This document shows, one piece after another, positions 11,413 through 24,596 of a DNA stretch of 63,662 bases. A program made the translations under genes and the position numbers. The DNA comes from Chytridium lagenaria (lineage: Eukaryota; Chytridiomycota; Chytridiomycetes; Chytridiales; Chytridiaceae). The stretch spans positions 1 to 63,662 of the forward strand of contig JAHLKC010000182.1 in assembly GCA_025449115.1 (NCBI GenBank). The letters run 5' to 3'. Positions within the stretch are counted from its first letter, which is position 1, and each line of letters begins with the position of its first letter. Below the pieces are notes generated by a model. That model saw only the letters and a list, made by a program, of their open reading frames with translations, searched no databases and was not told the origin of the DNA.

Positions 11413-11710
11413 TACGTAATGTTTTGCACACCTCTTTGTGTTTACTACTATTATTCTTATTAATAGTAAATATATTAAATTGTTGTTATTACTTGTTCCT
11501 CAATTATTCTTTTATAATTTTATTATTCTTATAATTTTAAGAGAAAAAGTTAAAAAAAAAAAAAAGAGGAGAGCATCGACGGATCCTTCAACGTCCCTTC
11601 ATCTCTTTGTTTTTTATATAGACATTGCGTACATTCATTCATAGAATAGAACAAAGATTTATAAAACACCTTTTCACATATATACACACTACACTGACTG
11701 CTGCAAAGCC

Positions 11711-14700
11711 ATGGTCAACCTCACATCCCTTCTCTTGCTGGCTGCCGCTATCGCTTCTTCTTCTGTGATCAATGCTCTCCCGCTGGAAAGAAATGTCCTC
11801 CCAAGGGCGCTTCCGCCATCTACGCCTCTTCTAGTATCATCAACGCCAGCAGCGTAAAGCCCGTCGTCACCTCCTCAAACGCTGTCTATGCCTCCACAAA
11901 GCCAGTCTACGATAATGACATCAAGACCTATGGTGTTCCTCCACCCATTGGTACAGTTACCACGGGTGAGTACTTTTTCTTTATTGTCAGTCTATGCATT
12001 TCTTTATTTGGTTGTTCTTCATACATGATGGTGGCGAATAGGATCATTTGGAAAGGACGATGATTGACGTGGAGGGGACGTGGAGGAGTGGAAAGAGTCA
12101 AATCGAGTTAGGGACATGCTTTTGACAGTAGATATGGTACGATGGAATGTGTGTAGACCGCGCTCTGGGCTGGATTGACGCCAATTTTCAAAGAGATGTG
12201 AAAAAGGATATGGAATAATGCATCAAAGATTATTGACTGACGCGCGCCTCTTCTGCATGGTCAAGCCGAGACAATTGCAAATTCAGTCCCCATCCATTTT
12301 TTGCTAATACTTGATGGGGGAGCTTCTATGTGGTAGCAAGTAAAGGATTAGGATAGATGAGGGGACATCCATCTTGGAGAGGTTGTTTCTAATTAGGAAT
12401 GTCCATCCCCTTGATTTTGTCATCCATCACCATCCATCCTACACACTTCTCGATTTTGTCCATCCTACACTTGATATCTCACATCTTTCATTAAACACCA
12501 TTCTCACCCTTCACCGTCATCCCTCTCTTTTCATTGCAGATGCAAAGCCTGTCGTCACTTCTATCGCCACAAAGCCTGTGGATGTGCCTGGAACCTACGG
12601 GGGAGATGCACCTAAATCCGTCGTCACTTGTTGCCTCTAAGCCTGTTGATGTGCCTGGAAGCTACGGCGGGATATGACTACGGGAGTGAAGCCTCCTGTC
12701 ACTTTCTGTTGCCACTAAGCCTGTTGATGTCCCTGGAACGTATGGCGGTGATATGACTACTGGAGTGAAGCCTCCCGTTACCTCGACTGCTACCGGCCCC
12801 GTTGAGGCCACTGGAACTTACGGAGGAGATATGACTACTGGAGTGAAGCCTCCTGTCACTTCTGTTGCCACTAAGCCTGTTGATGTCCCTGGAACGTATG
12901 GAGGAGATATCACTACTGGAGTGAAGCCTCCCGTTACCTCGACTGCTACCAAGCCTGTTGAGGCCACTGGAACTTACGGAGAGACCTCACCACCTCAGCC
13001 ATGCCCGTTATCGTGGAGACAACCTCAACCAAGTGTGCATCATCCACCTCTGCTGCGTTACCACCCTTACCGCCTCCAAGCCTGTTGAGGCTACCGTAAC
13101 CTACGGGGAAGTGACCACCACTGCAACTGCTTCAAAGCCTGTCGTCATCACCACTCGACTGCTACTAGCCCGTTGAAGTTCCCGAAACCTACGGAGGAGA
13201 CCTCACCACCTCAGCCATGCCGTGACCGTGGAGACAACCTCAACCAAGTGTGCATCATCCACCTCTGCTGCCGTTACCACCGTTACCGCCTCCAAGCCTG
13301 TTGAGGCTACTGTAACCTACGGGGAAGTGACTACCACTGCAACTGCTTCAAAGCCTGTCGTCATCACCACCTCGACTGCTACTAGCCCCGTTGAAGTTCC
13401 CGAAACTTACGGCGGTGACGTGACCACTGGAGTGAAACCTCCCGTCACCTCGACTCTTACCGGCCCCGGGGCCACTGAAACCTACGGCGGTGACATTACC
13501 ATGGAGTGAAACCTCCCGTCACGTTGACTCTTACCGGCCCCGCAGCCACTGAAACCTACGGCGGTGACGTGACCACTGGAGTGAAGCCTCCTGTTACCTT
13601 GACTCTTACCAGTCCCGGGGCTACCGAACCTACGGCGGTGACGTGACCACTGGAGTGAAGCCTCCCGTTACCTCGACTCTTACCAGCCCCGCAGCCACCG
13701 AAACCTATGGCGGTGACATGACCACTGGTGTGAAGCCTCCTGTTACCTTGACTGCTACTGGCCCGTTGAGGACCACCACTGTCGCGGAGACCACCGCCGC
13801 TACCACTGTTGCGGAGACCACCGCCGCCACAACTGTCGCGGAGACCACCGCTGCCACCACTGTCGCCGAGACCACCGCCGCTACCACTGTTGCGGAGACC
13901 ACCGCCGCCACAACTGTCGCGGAGACCACCGCTGCACCACTGTCGCCGAGACCACCGCCACAACTGTCGCGGAGACCACCGCTGCCACCATGTCGCCGAG
14001 ACCACTGCCGCCACACTGTCGCCGAGACCACCGCCGCACAACTGTCGCCGAGACCACCACGCAACTGTTGCGGAGACCACTGTCGCGGAGACCACTGCCG
14101 CCACCACTGTCGCGGAAACCACCGCCGCTACCACCGTTGCGGAGACCACCGCCGCCACAACTGTCGCCGAGACCACCGCCGCTACCACTGTTGCGGAGAC
14201 CACTGCCGCCACATCTGTTGCGGAAACCACTGCCCGCCACCACTGTCGCGGAAACCACCGCCGCTACCACTGTTGCGGAGACCACTTGCCGCTACCACTG
14301 TCGCCGACACCACCACCGCCACAACTGCTGCGGAGACCACTGCCGCCACATCTGTTGCGGAAACCACCGCCGCCACCACTGTCGCCGAGACAACCGCCGC
14401 TACCACTGTCGCCGAGACCACTGCCGCCACAACTGTCGCCGAGACCACCGCCACAACTGTCGCGGAGACCACTGCTGCTACCACTGTTGCGGAAACCACC
14501 GCCGCTACCACCGTTGCGGAGACACTGCCGCCACCGCTGTTGCGGAAACCACCGCCGCTACCACCGTTGCGGAGACCACTGCCGCCACCACTGTTGCGGA
14601 AGACCACCGCCGCTACCACCGTTGCGGAGACCACCACTGCCACCACTGCTGTGGAGACCACCGCCACAACTGTCGCCGAGACCACCGCCACAACTGTCGC

Positions 14701-16303
14701 CGAGACCACCACCACCACCGTTCCTGCGGTGACAACCTCGACGGTCGCCCCCATTACCATCAGCACCAGCACCACTACCGAGACTATTCCTACCTCCACT
14801 ACCACTGCCATTACCACCACCACCGTTCCTGCGGTGACAACCTCGACGGTCGCCCCCATTACCACCAGCACCACCAACCACTACCGAGACTATTCCTACC
14901 TCCACTACCACTGCCATTACCACCACCACCGTTGCTCCCATTACCACCACCACTCCTATCACTACTACCACAACCACTTTGACGACCACTACCACCTCTG
15001 TCCCACACCGTGACCCCTATTCCTAACCGCAAGAACAAGGTAAAATTTCTCCTCAGTTGAAAAAGCCTTATATCCAATCTTTTCTGTTTTTTTCCTAACA
15101 AACCCCTTTCCTAACCCTTTTCCAAATCAAAGCTCGTCGGTACTGGGGTCAGAACCAAAGCCTCCAAAAGTAAACGGCGTCTCCCAACTTTCCCTCCGCG
15201 ACTACTGTGTTTCGGGCAAATGGGCACGCTGTCGTTGTCTCCTTCCTTGCCGACCTCTCTGTCAACAGCACCGCCAAGACGGTCGCCTACCGCATTGGTC
15301 ACGCCCAATCTCGCCGGATTCCAACGTTCCGCCACTGGCGCCATTCTTGACGATTACGGCATGGAGAAGGTTGGACTTGATGTCAACTTTTGCCGGAGCA
15401 TGGGGTCAAGGTTGTCTTGTCGTTGGGTGGTGCGAGGATTACTCGGAGTTGGAGTTTGTTGGGGATGGGGTTGGGAGGTATGCTGGGATGATTGATTGCG
15501 CAGCTTTTCTTGAATGGAAAGACGAACCCTGTGATTAATGGACCGTTTAATGGAGCGCCTTACTGGGCGGGTGTGTTTGATGGCATTGATCTTGATATTG
15601 AGGAAAAGTATCCGACGGCTGTTGAAAACATTATTGTGGATATGGTGGCCGAGGTTGAAGGAGATTAACCCTTCTTACCTTATCTATGGTAAGCCTCCCT
15701 TTTTTTTTTTTTCTACCGTCAAATTCATTAATTAACCCATACCCTTTTTTTGCAGCGACCCCTCAATGCCCCAACACTGTCCCGATCATTGGTACCCCCG
15801 GAGAAGAGAACCTTGGTGCCATTTATGGATAAACTTGCAGCGCGTAACCTTCTCGACTTGATTCAAGTCCAGTTCTACAACAATGATGGGTACGGTTGCA
15901 ACATTAACAATGTGGAGACCAATGTGCCTTATTATAAGGCTGGATTTAATTTCAAGGAGTGGGTCAAGATGTATAAAAGGTACCCATTCAGATTGGGATT
16001 TTGGGAAACCCGACGGCGGGTGGAAGTGGGTTTATGGAGAATGTGGAGGATGTGGCTGGTGTTATTAGAAAGATTGGGACTGCGGATTATAAATCGTTTG
16101 GTGAGTTTTCTTTTCTTTTTTTTTTGGGGGGAAGGAATTTTTTTTTCGTGTATTCATCAGGGCTAACTCGTTTGTTTTTTTTTCTTTTTTCAGCTGGTAT
16201 CTTTATTTGGGACGCCTCAGCTGCTGAAGTGACTCTCTCTAAGCCTGGAACCGTTGAAACCTACGCCTCTGGTATCCGCAGGATTCTTGACGCGCTTCCT
16301 TGA
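11711..16303 (+). CDS. Secreted GH18 chitinase with long Thr/Pro/Val repeat stalk (frame interrupted)
   Basis: This enzyme should hydrolyse chitin in the wall or outside the cell. Start MVNLTSLLLLAAAIASSS at 11711 is a typical signal peptide. After an intron (about 11967-12538) come about 26-residue repeats ending TYGGDMTTGVKPPVTS (12540-13760). A 9-residue TVAETTAAT minisatellite follows (13770-14720), then a Thr/Ser-rich stretch. The catalytic domain is C-terminal: the GH18 signature DGIDLDIE lies at 15579-15602, with downstream LKEINPSYLIY, IQVQFYNNDGYGCN and GIFIWDASAAEV typical of class III chitinases. Introns with AG acceptors lie near 15755 and 16193. At least seven frameshifts are needed to read it through, several in repeats or homopolymers. 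It is either a gene with consensus errors or a recent pseudogene; retention of the catalytic acid and surrounding motifs favours the former. Confidence 0.85.
12540..13765 (+). repeat. Coding minisatellite: about 26-residue Pro/Thr-rich units in the chitinase
   Basis: Units of about 75-80 bases encode variants of TTGVKPPVTSTATGPVEATGTYGGDM. Within the array a longer segment beginning CCTCACCACCTCAGCCATG is duplicated at about 12983 and 13200, showing higher-order expansion. Confidence 0.8.
13770..14720 (+). repeat. 27-bp coding minisatellite (TVAETTAAT) in the chitinase
   Basis: About thirty copies of a 27-base unit such as GTCGCGGAGACCACCGCC. The frame shifts several times inside the array, as expected from repeat collapse or sequencing error. 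The Thr-rich product would be a heavily O-glycosylated stalk. Confidence 0.85.
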
Positions 16304-17486
16304 TGGATCCTATATCTACCCCCCAACCTCCTGTTTTGTTGTCTCTCATTATCTCGTTTTCTGGTTCTGTTCTTTTTCCTTTTTTAGTGTTTGGGTTGCT
16401 AGCTTTTAACCGAGTTATTTGACGGTCATGTCCGTTTTTTTTTGTTTATCGATCTTTTCTTTTTTTTTTCTTTTTCGTTTGTTTTAGCGTTTTTTGACGA
16501 TTTTTTTTTTATTCTTTGTTTGGATATGAAAAGGAATGTCTACTTTTTCTTAATTTTTTTTTTGCATTTTTCATACCAATGCTTCTTTCGACGGTTTTTT
16601 GCTGTTTGATGTCTTTTTCGCTTTCGTTCCCGTTGTAGAGGTGTTTCTCGGTTTGTTTTTTTTTTTGAGCGGTCTTGCATTTTTTGGCACTGTTTTTCCT
16701 TTTAAATAAAAGGGTTCTTTGAATTATGACCCTTCTTTTATATTAAAGTGAAATGGTGATGCTTTTTTTTTTTTTTGATGGGGTTGTGGACTTGTTTGTT
16801 GGGGCGAAGCTACAGTAAAGGAAATCGACTAAATGGTGAAGATGAAGTCTTTTTTTTTTTTAATGTAACTAAAAAAGATGTTTTATTGGTATTCTAGCCC
16901 CGCTTTTCTTTTCGACATGTTTATTGACCTTTTTTTTTCGCAGAGGCACAACAAATGTAATCTTTGAAAGAAACTTGGGAAACTGCCAACATTGTGGATG
17001 GGTTTGTTTTGGTACGAGTATTGAGCGTGGGAAGTTTTGATGGTGAGAGAGGGAACGTGCAGGAAAAGGTGGAGGATGGTTACGGAGGGGTAAGAGTGTG
17101 GAGTGTGGGAGGGTCATTCGTTAAGAATAATGGAAGAAGCGGAGTGTAAGGTAAGCTTGGTGTATATATGAAGTCGGTCGTGGTTAATATGAGAATCGCA
17201 AAACAGCATTCCATAAAAACAGAACAAACTCAACAACCACTCTCTTGCAAATCTTTTTCATCCCCACAAAACCTTCTTCTGTTCACTAACCACGACATGA
17301 CGATCCCCCACACTTTTTCGCCAACCCTTAAACGTCGACACACCTTGTACCAAACCAACGACTTTCGGAGTCACTGGAAGTGTCCACAAAATGACAGAGG
17401 TCATTGTATCATCGACCGTTTGTTTGGTCAATAGTGATGGAAACGGTTTTATGGCGTTCACTAAATCAGCCGTTTGTTGAAGTGAT
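16304..17486. other. T-rich 3' flank and intergenic DNA
   Basis: 16304-16960 is dominated by T runs, probably 3' untranslated and intergenic sequence of the chitinase (AATAAA at about 16705). Nothing convincing is coding up to 17486. Confidence 0.5.
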
Positions 17487-18737
17487 TCAAGTGATGGATC
17501 CTTTGGGTGTCAGAGCTTGAAGTTGACGGATGGTAAAACGCCACTTTTCGGGATCATCCATGATGAATACGGTATTCGAGTGTGGAATGGACGATGAGGT
17601 CAATGGGGGTGTTGGAGAATGTTTGGGAAAATCAACATCGTTGGTGAACTTTGAGTCTTGCTTCATGATAGAGAATCCGGGTGGCGCGAGAACGGGATCT
17701 TTCGCTCGCCATACCTCACTAACATTATCTACAGCATCAAGAACGTGCTCGACTTTTTGCTTTGCCGCATCGGTAACGAGAGACATGCTGTCACGCTCAA
17801 CGCGGCTTTCCTGCTGCACGGCTGATTTTCGATCGTTGATCTCCTTAAACTGCTCTCGAACGCTCTGAGGTCGGATTTAAACGCCGGAAGGTCATCTTTA
17901 AGATTCTCAGGTTTCGCCATAGAGACTGGACGTCTGGAAACAGCATGATGTTGGGAGGCGACTGTCGTTTTGCCGAGTCGTCGTGATGACTGCTTGCGAG
18001 ATCACAGAGCTAGGAGTTATGGAGGGTATGGGATTGCTCAGTGGGAGGTGGGGTTGAACCATTGTTCGTAGTAGTTCCAGTAATAAGACCTGAAGTCGCG
18101 TTGGGCTGCAAGCAGCTAAGTCGTGACTTTCAAGTCCAGCTACATTGTCAGAATTGACGAAACTCGAGGTTAAATCAGTGGGATCACTGGATGTGGGAAG
18201 GTTGTTGTCAATGTTTACAAGCTCAGTGGGACGCGGACTGAGCCTTGAGGTTATCGTTGGATTCGCGATGGAATTCTGGGAAGAGGGTTATTTTGATCTG
18301 TCTTGTGTTGAGAGCGTCTGGGAAAGTGGCTTTGTCCTCCACGTTTGGCGCGGCGCTGGGTGAATCCAAGTTGTTTTCCATCGTAGGTGCAGCGGCAGGT
18401 GATTCCTGGTCTTCCATCGCCAGCGTGGCGGCGGGCAAGGGGGGAATGTTTTTCATCGCAGACGCAGCACCAGGCGAACAATCGCTGTCAACCATCGAAG
18501 GCGTAACGGTGGGCGGGGTAGGGTTTTTTCTATCATATTCGCAACCTCATCCACATTGTTGATAGCGACAAGTTCGCTGCTGCCTCCATGGCCAAAGCCA
18601 GTTTTTTCTTCAAGGCGTGTTTTTGGCCTCTGCTTAGCTTTTACTTTCTTCTGGGTGTCCTCTGGATTAACCGCTGGGACAACAGCGATGTTCTTGGCAG
18701 CTACTGTGGATGCCGGAGTCTGCTTCTTTGCCTCCAT
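17487..18737 (-). CDS. Unrecognised protein, repeat-rich middle, frame interrupted
   Basis: The frame starts MEAKKQTPASTVAAKN at 18737 and contains a basic stretch (KKVKAKQRPKTR) and a segment GGSSELVAINNVDEVANMIEK. After a frameshift near 18510 come degenerate repeats of AAPTMEN/AAPNVEDK type, and later a helical-looking part (MAKPENLKDDLPAFKSDL, then DAAKQKVEHVLDAVDNVSEV). It ends PEKWRFTIRQLQALTPKGSIT at 17487. I do not recognise any domain. Continuity across three frames with consistent amino-acid bias suggests one gene with indels, but separate small genes are possible. It lies divergent to the next locus. Confidence 0.4.
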
Positions 18738-19320
18738 AACACTTTCCTTCCTCCAGCCATATCTGTTGATCGGTTTGCTACGGGAGAGATTAAAAGTCGC
18801 TAATGATATAGGGCTTACCTTGAAGTTTAGATAAGAAGAGTGGTGCTTTAGTATCAAAACGTGAAGAAGTTTGGCTCGGTTGACGACGTCGTGCGTTGAC
18901 GAGTATTCAAGATGTTGGTGAGAAGTACAGAACAAAAGAGTAAATGTAAGAGTAACGTATGCTATTGATAAGGTGATGACCGTTTCCTCGACGCAAAATC
19001 CACGTTGGCGAAACGTCGATCTCTGAGAAAGACGACTCCAGTGTCCATCACCAAAGATTGGGTTGTTTCAAGGGAATTCATTCAAGAAAAAACTTCGGGT
19101 ACTTTAATCATGTTCATCACGTTCATCACTCTCTTACACTCGCGAGGGATTCACTCATGACCTATATCGGATTTACATAAAATGGACGCTTACTCCTTCA
19201 GTCACAATTCTTTTTAACCAGCAACACTTCCTCCATCCCTTTCTTGCACAAGTATCAATCTTCATTTTCAACGTCTATATATCACCGTTCCCTGTCAGCC
19301 GTACCAGTACTATCATCAGC

Positions 19321-20399
19321 CGTTATTGCTCCTTATCACAGCAAACAGATCAAGCAATATGCTAGAAATCAAACCTGCAAGCTCCCTATGGACAGGCTTA
19401 TGACCTTTGCGAGCAACACAATCCTTCCAAACTCCCCAACTCCTCCTATGGACCCACTTGCTCATCCTCAGAGATCCACGAGCCTGATAAGTCTTTCACA
19501 GACGAACTCCATCGTATCTTCCCCCCAACTCATCGAGCCCATCACAATCCCAAACGAGGGTCAAGTCTCGAAAACACCCTTCACCCTACCCCTAGTAAGC
19601 CATTGTGATTCTTCGTCGAAGGTCGAGTCTCGTGAATCGTTTGAGTAGCGCCACTCTTGACATTGGCAATGGCTTGCTCAACGATTTGCAGACGGCCGAC
19701 ATGTCTTCTAATGTTAATGGTCGCGAGGTTGACGCTGAGAGCGATCGCGGCAATACGCTTGCAGTGGTCAAAATTGACATCGTTGACAAGCAGCCAGACA
19801 TCACGGAGAAAGAGTCGAATATCGTGGCGTTGCAAGGGAGAGTGTCGCTGAGCGTGACAGTGACCAACTGCCTGCGTTGATGGAGATCCCTCTTGATGCC
19901 GAGTTTCAAACAAAAATCCTTCAAAACGAGAAGGCTTCTGCTCTGCTACCAGCTGCGCCTTATTGACATCCATTCCGGACACTAAAGCTATTGAGATCGC
20001 TAAAGTTATAGATTCTCCCTCACTCTCTCCAGCAAATTCTTTATTGTCTCCGCAACCTTTGCCCACTACCCTTCAATCACAAAAGGTTTTCGTATTTGGT
20101 CCTGATGGGCGCCTATGTCGAGACGCAAGCACACCATTCATGTTGTCACCGTTACGCCGTCTTCAACGTCCTGTCAAATTAAGGATACGCCTATTGACCA
20201 TAATGACGCCAACTCCACTGCCGCTCAACTCCAAACCCTACCTTCAAAGACAGAACCTATCACGTCTCTCAAGTCCGTGACTTCCTTGTCGAGCCCCATC
20301 AAGCTTTCTACCGCCGCGTCGACGACTATTACTGTGAATCAACAAAACTACGATCCCGACATCATTATTTCTATCCCTCCCCTGAAAACCCCCTCTTGA
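19321..20399 (+). pseudogene. Unrecognised, frame-broken gene or pseudogene
   Basis: Coding-like stretches on the plus strand need several frame changes: APYGQAYDLCEQHNPSKLP (about 19380-19440), then TLDIGNGLLNDLQTADMSSN (about 19654), then LMEIPLDAEFQTKILQNE (about 19878), then a Ser/Thr/Pro-rich end. The middle looks helical and charged. No family is recognised. It is divergent from the gene at 17487-18737, with about 600 bases between them. A degraded gene or one with several consensus errors are both possible. Confidence 0.35.
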
Positions 20400-22603
20400 C
20401 TTCCACCATCCCTGACGCTAACATCCCCCAAAAACTCATCACCGCTGACCAAATTCGGGAAGATAATGAAGAAGTGCGGATTGATCTTCAAGTCTTGGAT
20501 AGTTGAAAAGAAGCAGAGGATGCTTCCGTAAGAAGAAAAATTACTAAATTGTGAATGTGTTTTATCCTTTAACTTTAAGTTCATCGGAATTTGCCGCAAC
20601 CCTACTACTAAGTTTCATTACACTATACGTTAATTTCATTATTAATTGCTCAACCCTACCCCCATTCAACCTCCCTCACGTGTGCTCCACTCTTTTCATT
20701 TTCAAGAATTAGAATCAGCATATTTTTTTGTCTGGTTGCAAAACAAATCGCATATATCGAACCCAAAGCATATAAACATTACTTAGGATCACACTTTTTT
20801 TTTCTCTTTTATGGATTCTACTATTACCATAAAATCAGGAAAAGCATTCCTTGAGAGGCACGGAATATGCTTCGTCGTCCATAATACAAGAAACACTCGC
20901 TTTGAAGTCATTTTTCCTGTATCATTTTCTCATCCGACCTCCCACAAATTCAAGTCCACATCTTAAATCACCTCTTCGGGTAAGACTTGAGTGAGAATCG
21001 GGTTATCTCCGCCTTCCAAATGAATCTGAAGGAATTGATTTCTGATGAAGCTTAAGCCAGCAAGCAACCTATCGGCTGACACACGAATGCCCACAAAGAA
21101 AGGTGAAAAAAGTCTTTTTCCACTTTTCTATGCTTTTTATTTTAATTATTATCCTCTCATATATTCCTTAATGGGGTTTTCATAAAGCTCGCCGTTATAA
21201 TTTCAGTCACGCCTGTTGTTCAAGTCCTTTATCTGTCGTTTCCAGATGGTTGTAGGTATCAAAGTTGTGCAGTGTCGCCGAACTTTAAGTGTAACGAGAC
21301 TTACTCCTTTGGAAGAACGAGCTGTGGGATTATGAGAAATCTGTAGGGGATACATGTACATTGAGGAGTTGAGGCTGTTGAGCAGTAGTATTAGGGCATG
21401 CATGGGCATCAATGTTCCTTGCGGTGCGAATATAATAATTATTTTGCTAATTGAGTGCTTTTTGAGATAGCAAGGGATCATGAGGAGTGGTTGAAGAAAG
21501 TCCACCAAAGCTAACCCTTTCCTCCTGCAGGATAAAGTTAACGACACGTTGCTTTAACGACTTAGTTATTTCGAAAGCGACAATTGCTTGAGCGAAGAAG
21601 AACCTTGACGACTGCAGAGAGAAGCTCTTCAGGCGACTAGCTGCAGAATGGGAATTAATTAGGGAAAAAACGGAGAACATAGTCGATACGGTGGGGGGGA
21701 GGGGGGGAAGGTGGAGGAATTGGATGTGAGGAAAAAACCATTGTGAGAGCCATGTTCGAGATATTCATGATGAATCGGGCATTTGCAGTTTATAATCACT
21801 TTGGTTACCCATTGATGGCCCAGGGCCATCGAGACGCGTCGAGCATTTGATACTGTTACGTAGGGTCGTTAGTTTTTAATGGGCCGCCACCACCCAAGCG
21901 CAACTACCAACGTCTTTTTTTTTATTCAGATACCCCAACAGTAATAAATATCTGTTCGCGAACAATGATAACATCCCATCAGGAGTCAAGAGTCAGGACC
22001 ACGCTGGCCACTGTCAACAACAGTCATAACTCATAAACAAATTGACCCTTGATGACGTAACGTCATACTTCAAGTTTCAGCAAGCCAAAATCACTTTGAT
22101 GGTAAGGTACATACACGATAAAATGGACTGTTGCAAGTTCAGACACTTTATGCCTGACAGGTGAAAGGGCTTCAAGGAGAATTAAAACTTGTCAGGAACA
22201 ATAGGAAGAACGGGAAAAACAACGCCTAAATAAATAAACCCTTGACAATTCCGCGCGTAAACACAAACGCGTGAATTGTTCCTGCTTCCCCAAGGAAACC
22301 CAACCAAAAAAAGAAACGGAAGAATGGCACTTGGGAAGGTGTGAGGTGGGAAGCCCCTCACACCTCCATTTAAGCGAAAGCCTATACGTCACAACTCAGC
22401 ACAAGAACAAAATAGTGTTTGCTTACGTGAGATCGTAAAATCGACAACGATAAAACCCAGAGCTTCCGTTTTCCCCCCTTCTCCGTAAACAAAAGAAACC
22501 TCATCCCTTTTTCCCCTGCCCCAAGGTCGCGCTCCTTTAGATCGACGGCTCTTGATTCAAAAACAACGAACCTCCTCCTCTTTTCCCGACAAAAACGTTA
22601 AAC
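20400..22603. other. Long intergenic region upstream of the desaturase
   Basis: I find no gene that I can defend. Minus-strand frames at 21203-21680 (including FFAQAIVAFEITKSLKQR) are weak. The last 400 bases before 22604 are C/T-rich and look like the desaturase promoter and leader. Confidence 0.4.
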
Positions 22604-24259
22604 ATGACTACTGTTACTGCGACTGTGACTGAGAAGGGATCCGCGAAGGCGGCATATGTTCCGCTTACACCTAAACCTATTACGTTGAAGGTATGAATAT
22701 GCTTGATGAAAGATGCATCAAGCTAAACATGGACGCTGGATAGGATATTCGATGGCTCCACGTTATTCTCCTCTTCGGTACCCACTCATCGGCTTATACG
22801 GCCTCCTCACAGTCCCCCTCCAAATCAAAACTTTCATCTTCACCCTCTTCTACTACTTCCTCACCGGCTTTGGGATCACGGGAGGCAAGTCCTCACATTC
22901 CTTTCCCCCACCCCTCTAACCACCACTCCAACAGGCTACCACCGCTACTGGTCTCACCGTTCGTTTGACGCGTCCCGTCCCTTCCAATACTTTCTCATGT
23001 TCATTGCCTCGGGTGCTGTGGAGGGATCCATTCGATGGTGGTGCAGAGACCATCGGGCACATCATCGGTTTACGGATACATCAAAGGACCCCTATGGCGC
23101 TCAAAATGGATTGTTTTGGAGTCATATTGGATGGATGTTAGTGAAGCAGGATAAGCAGACGATAGGGAGGGTGGATATCTCGGATCTAAACAGGGATAAG
23201 ATGGTGATGTGGCAGCACAAGTATTATCTCTAGTGAGTGTTCGTTCGGTTTTTGTCTACGGAGGTTAGGATGGCGATGTTGACTATTTTCGCTAGCATTG
23301 CGTCGTTTATGGCCTTTGTTCTTCCGACAGTCGTGGCGGGGCTTGGATGGGGAGATTGGGCTGGGGGTTACTTTTATGCTGGCGTGCTTCGTCTTGTGTT
23401 TGGTATGTATTGCTTCACCTTGCATACCATTTGCTTACATCCATCAAAGTTCACCACGCCACCTTCTGCGTCAACTCACTTGCTCACTACCTTGGCGAAA
23501 CTCCTTTGACGACAAGCATTCCCCCCGCGACCACTTTATCACCGCCATCGTCACCCTCGGCGAAGGTTACCACAACTTGTGAGTCTCCAAAAAGCAGTAA
23601 CTCTCTTTTTCTAATCTTATCCAGCCACCATGAATTCCCCTCGGACTACCGCAATGCTATTCAATGGTGGCAGTATGATCCTACCAAGTGGACCATCTGG
23701 TTTTTTTCGCTGTTTGGGTTGACTTCGGATCTTAAGGAGTTCCCCCATAATGAGATTGTGAAGGGACGTGTGATGATGCAGCAGAAGAAGATTGATGAGA
23801 TCAAGAAGAAGCTTGACTGGGGTGTTCCGTTGGAATCTTTGAAAGTCTTGACTTTTGATGATGGTAAAGCCTTTATCCTTATCCCCCTTTTATACAATGT
23901 TGATTAATATCGGTTATGGTTTTTCTTCTAGTTACCCGTGAGATCGAGCAGACGGGTCGCCCTCTTATCATTATTGGAGACGTGGTTTACGATGTTACCA
24001 AGTTCATGAATGATCATCCTGGAGGGGCGGGATTCTTGAAGAGCGGTGTTGGGCGGGATATGACCCAGGCTTTTAATGGTAATATTTTTTGCTCATTCTT
24101 CGCTTGGTCATCATTCGCATGCTCCTGAACTGTCCTAAAACTATTCTCTTAGGTGGCATTTATGACCATTCAAACGCAGCACGAAACTTGATGTCATCCA
24201 TGAGATGGGCAAAGTTCGCTGGAGCTGTTCCAGAGTCTTACAAGTCGAAGGAAGAGTGA
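22604..24259 (+). CDS. OLE1: Delta-9 acyl-CoA (stearoyl-CoA) desaturase with C-terminal cytochrome b5
   Basis: This ER membrane enzyme inserts the first double bond into stearoyl- or palmitoyl-CoA. The three histidine boxes are present: HRYWSH (near 22942), HRAHHRF (near 23060) and HNFHHEF, the last split by an intron (donor near 23580, acceptor near 23627). A C-terminal cytochrome b5 domain supplies electrons, with the haem motif HPGG at 24015-24026 and the second haem ligand in [10 protein letters not shown]. Introns include a GC-AG one at about 22885-22935. Start [15 protein letters not shown] at 22604 is preceded by CAAAAACGTTAAAC; stop is at 24257-24259. Two single-base losses break the frame: in the CCC run near 22783 (GTPLIGLYG) and near 23505 ([13 protein letters not shown]). 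Length and order match fungal Ole1 proteins. I treat the breaks as consensus errors because motifs on both sides are conserved. Confidence 0.92.
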
Positions 24260-24596
24260 TGAAATTTATTCTTCTTATTCAAGCTCTCCTATCCTGTGCT
24301 CGCTTTTATTGTTTTGAGCTGCCCTCACCTTCTTCGCTGACGGATTCACGTTTGCGTAGAATCACACGTACTTCAAGCCTGTCGCACTCCCTTTTTTTTA
24401 TGATTAAATATTTTAGCTCTATCGTGCTACGGAATAAATAAATAAAAACGTTGTTTATAAAATTGGAAAATGGGATTTGCCTTATTTATTTAAATATTTA
24501 TTAATATCTCTTTTTATCTTTCACGTCCCAAACCCTACTCAGCATGTAAATGCATTTGCAGCCGATTATTTAATTTTTCAAGCACTTTTCTCATTC

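Larger units (their letters stand above)
6123..11414. mobile_element. Complete IS630/Tc1-mariner-type DNA transposon with Ulp1-DDE fusion transposase
   Basis: The element is bounded by perfect 26-bp terminal inverted repeats (6125-6150 and 11387-11412) that begin CAGTGCGTGACAC, each flanked by the dinucleotide TA (6123-6124 and 11413-11414). TA target duplication plus a DDE transposase with a YDN second motif and NPIE third motif place it in the IS630/Tc1/mariner superfamily. At about 5.3 kb it is far larger than ordinary Tc1/mariner elements. It carries one large multi-exon minus-strand gene (protease-transposase fusion), a minus-strand zinc-knuckle ORF and a convergent plus-strand Cys-rich gene. 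The perfect repeats suggest recent insertion. Confidence 0.9.

Noticed and set aside
13556..14877. Long Val/Ala/Ser-rich minus-strand frames (ATVVAAVVS)
   Set aside because: Shadows of the chitinase TVAETTAAT array.
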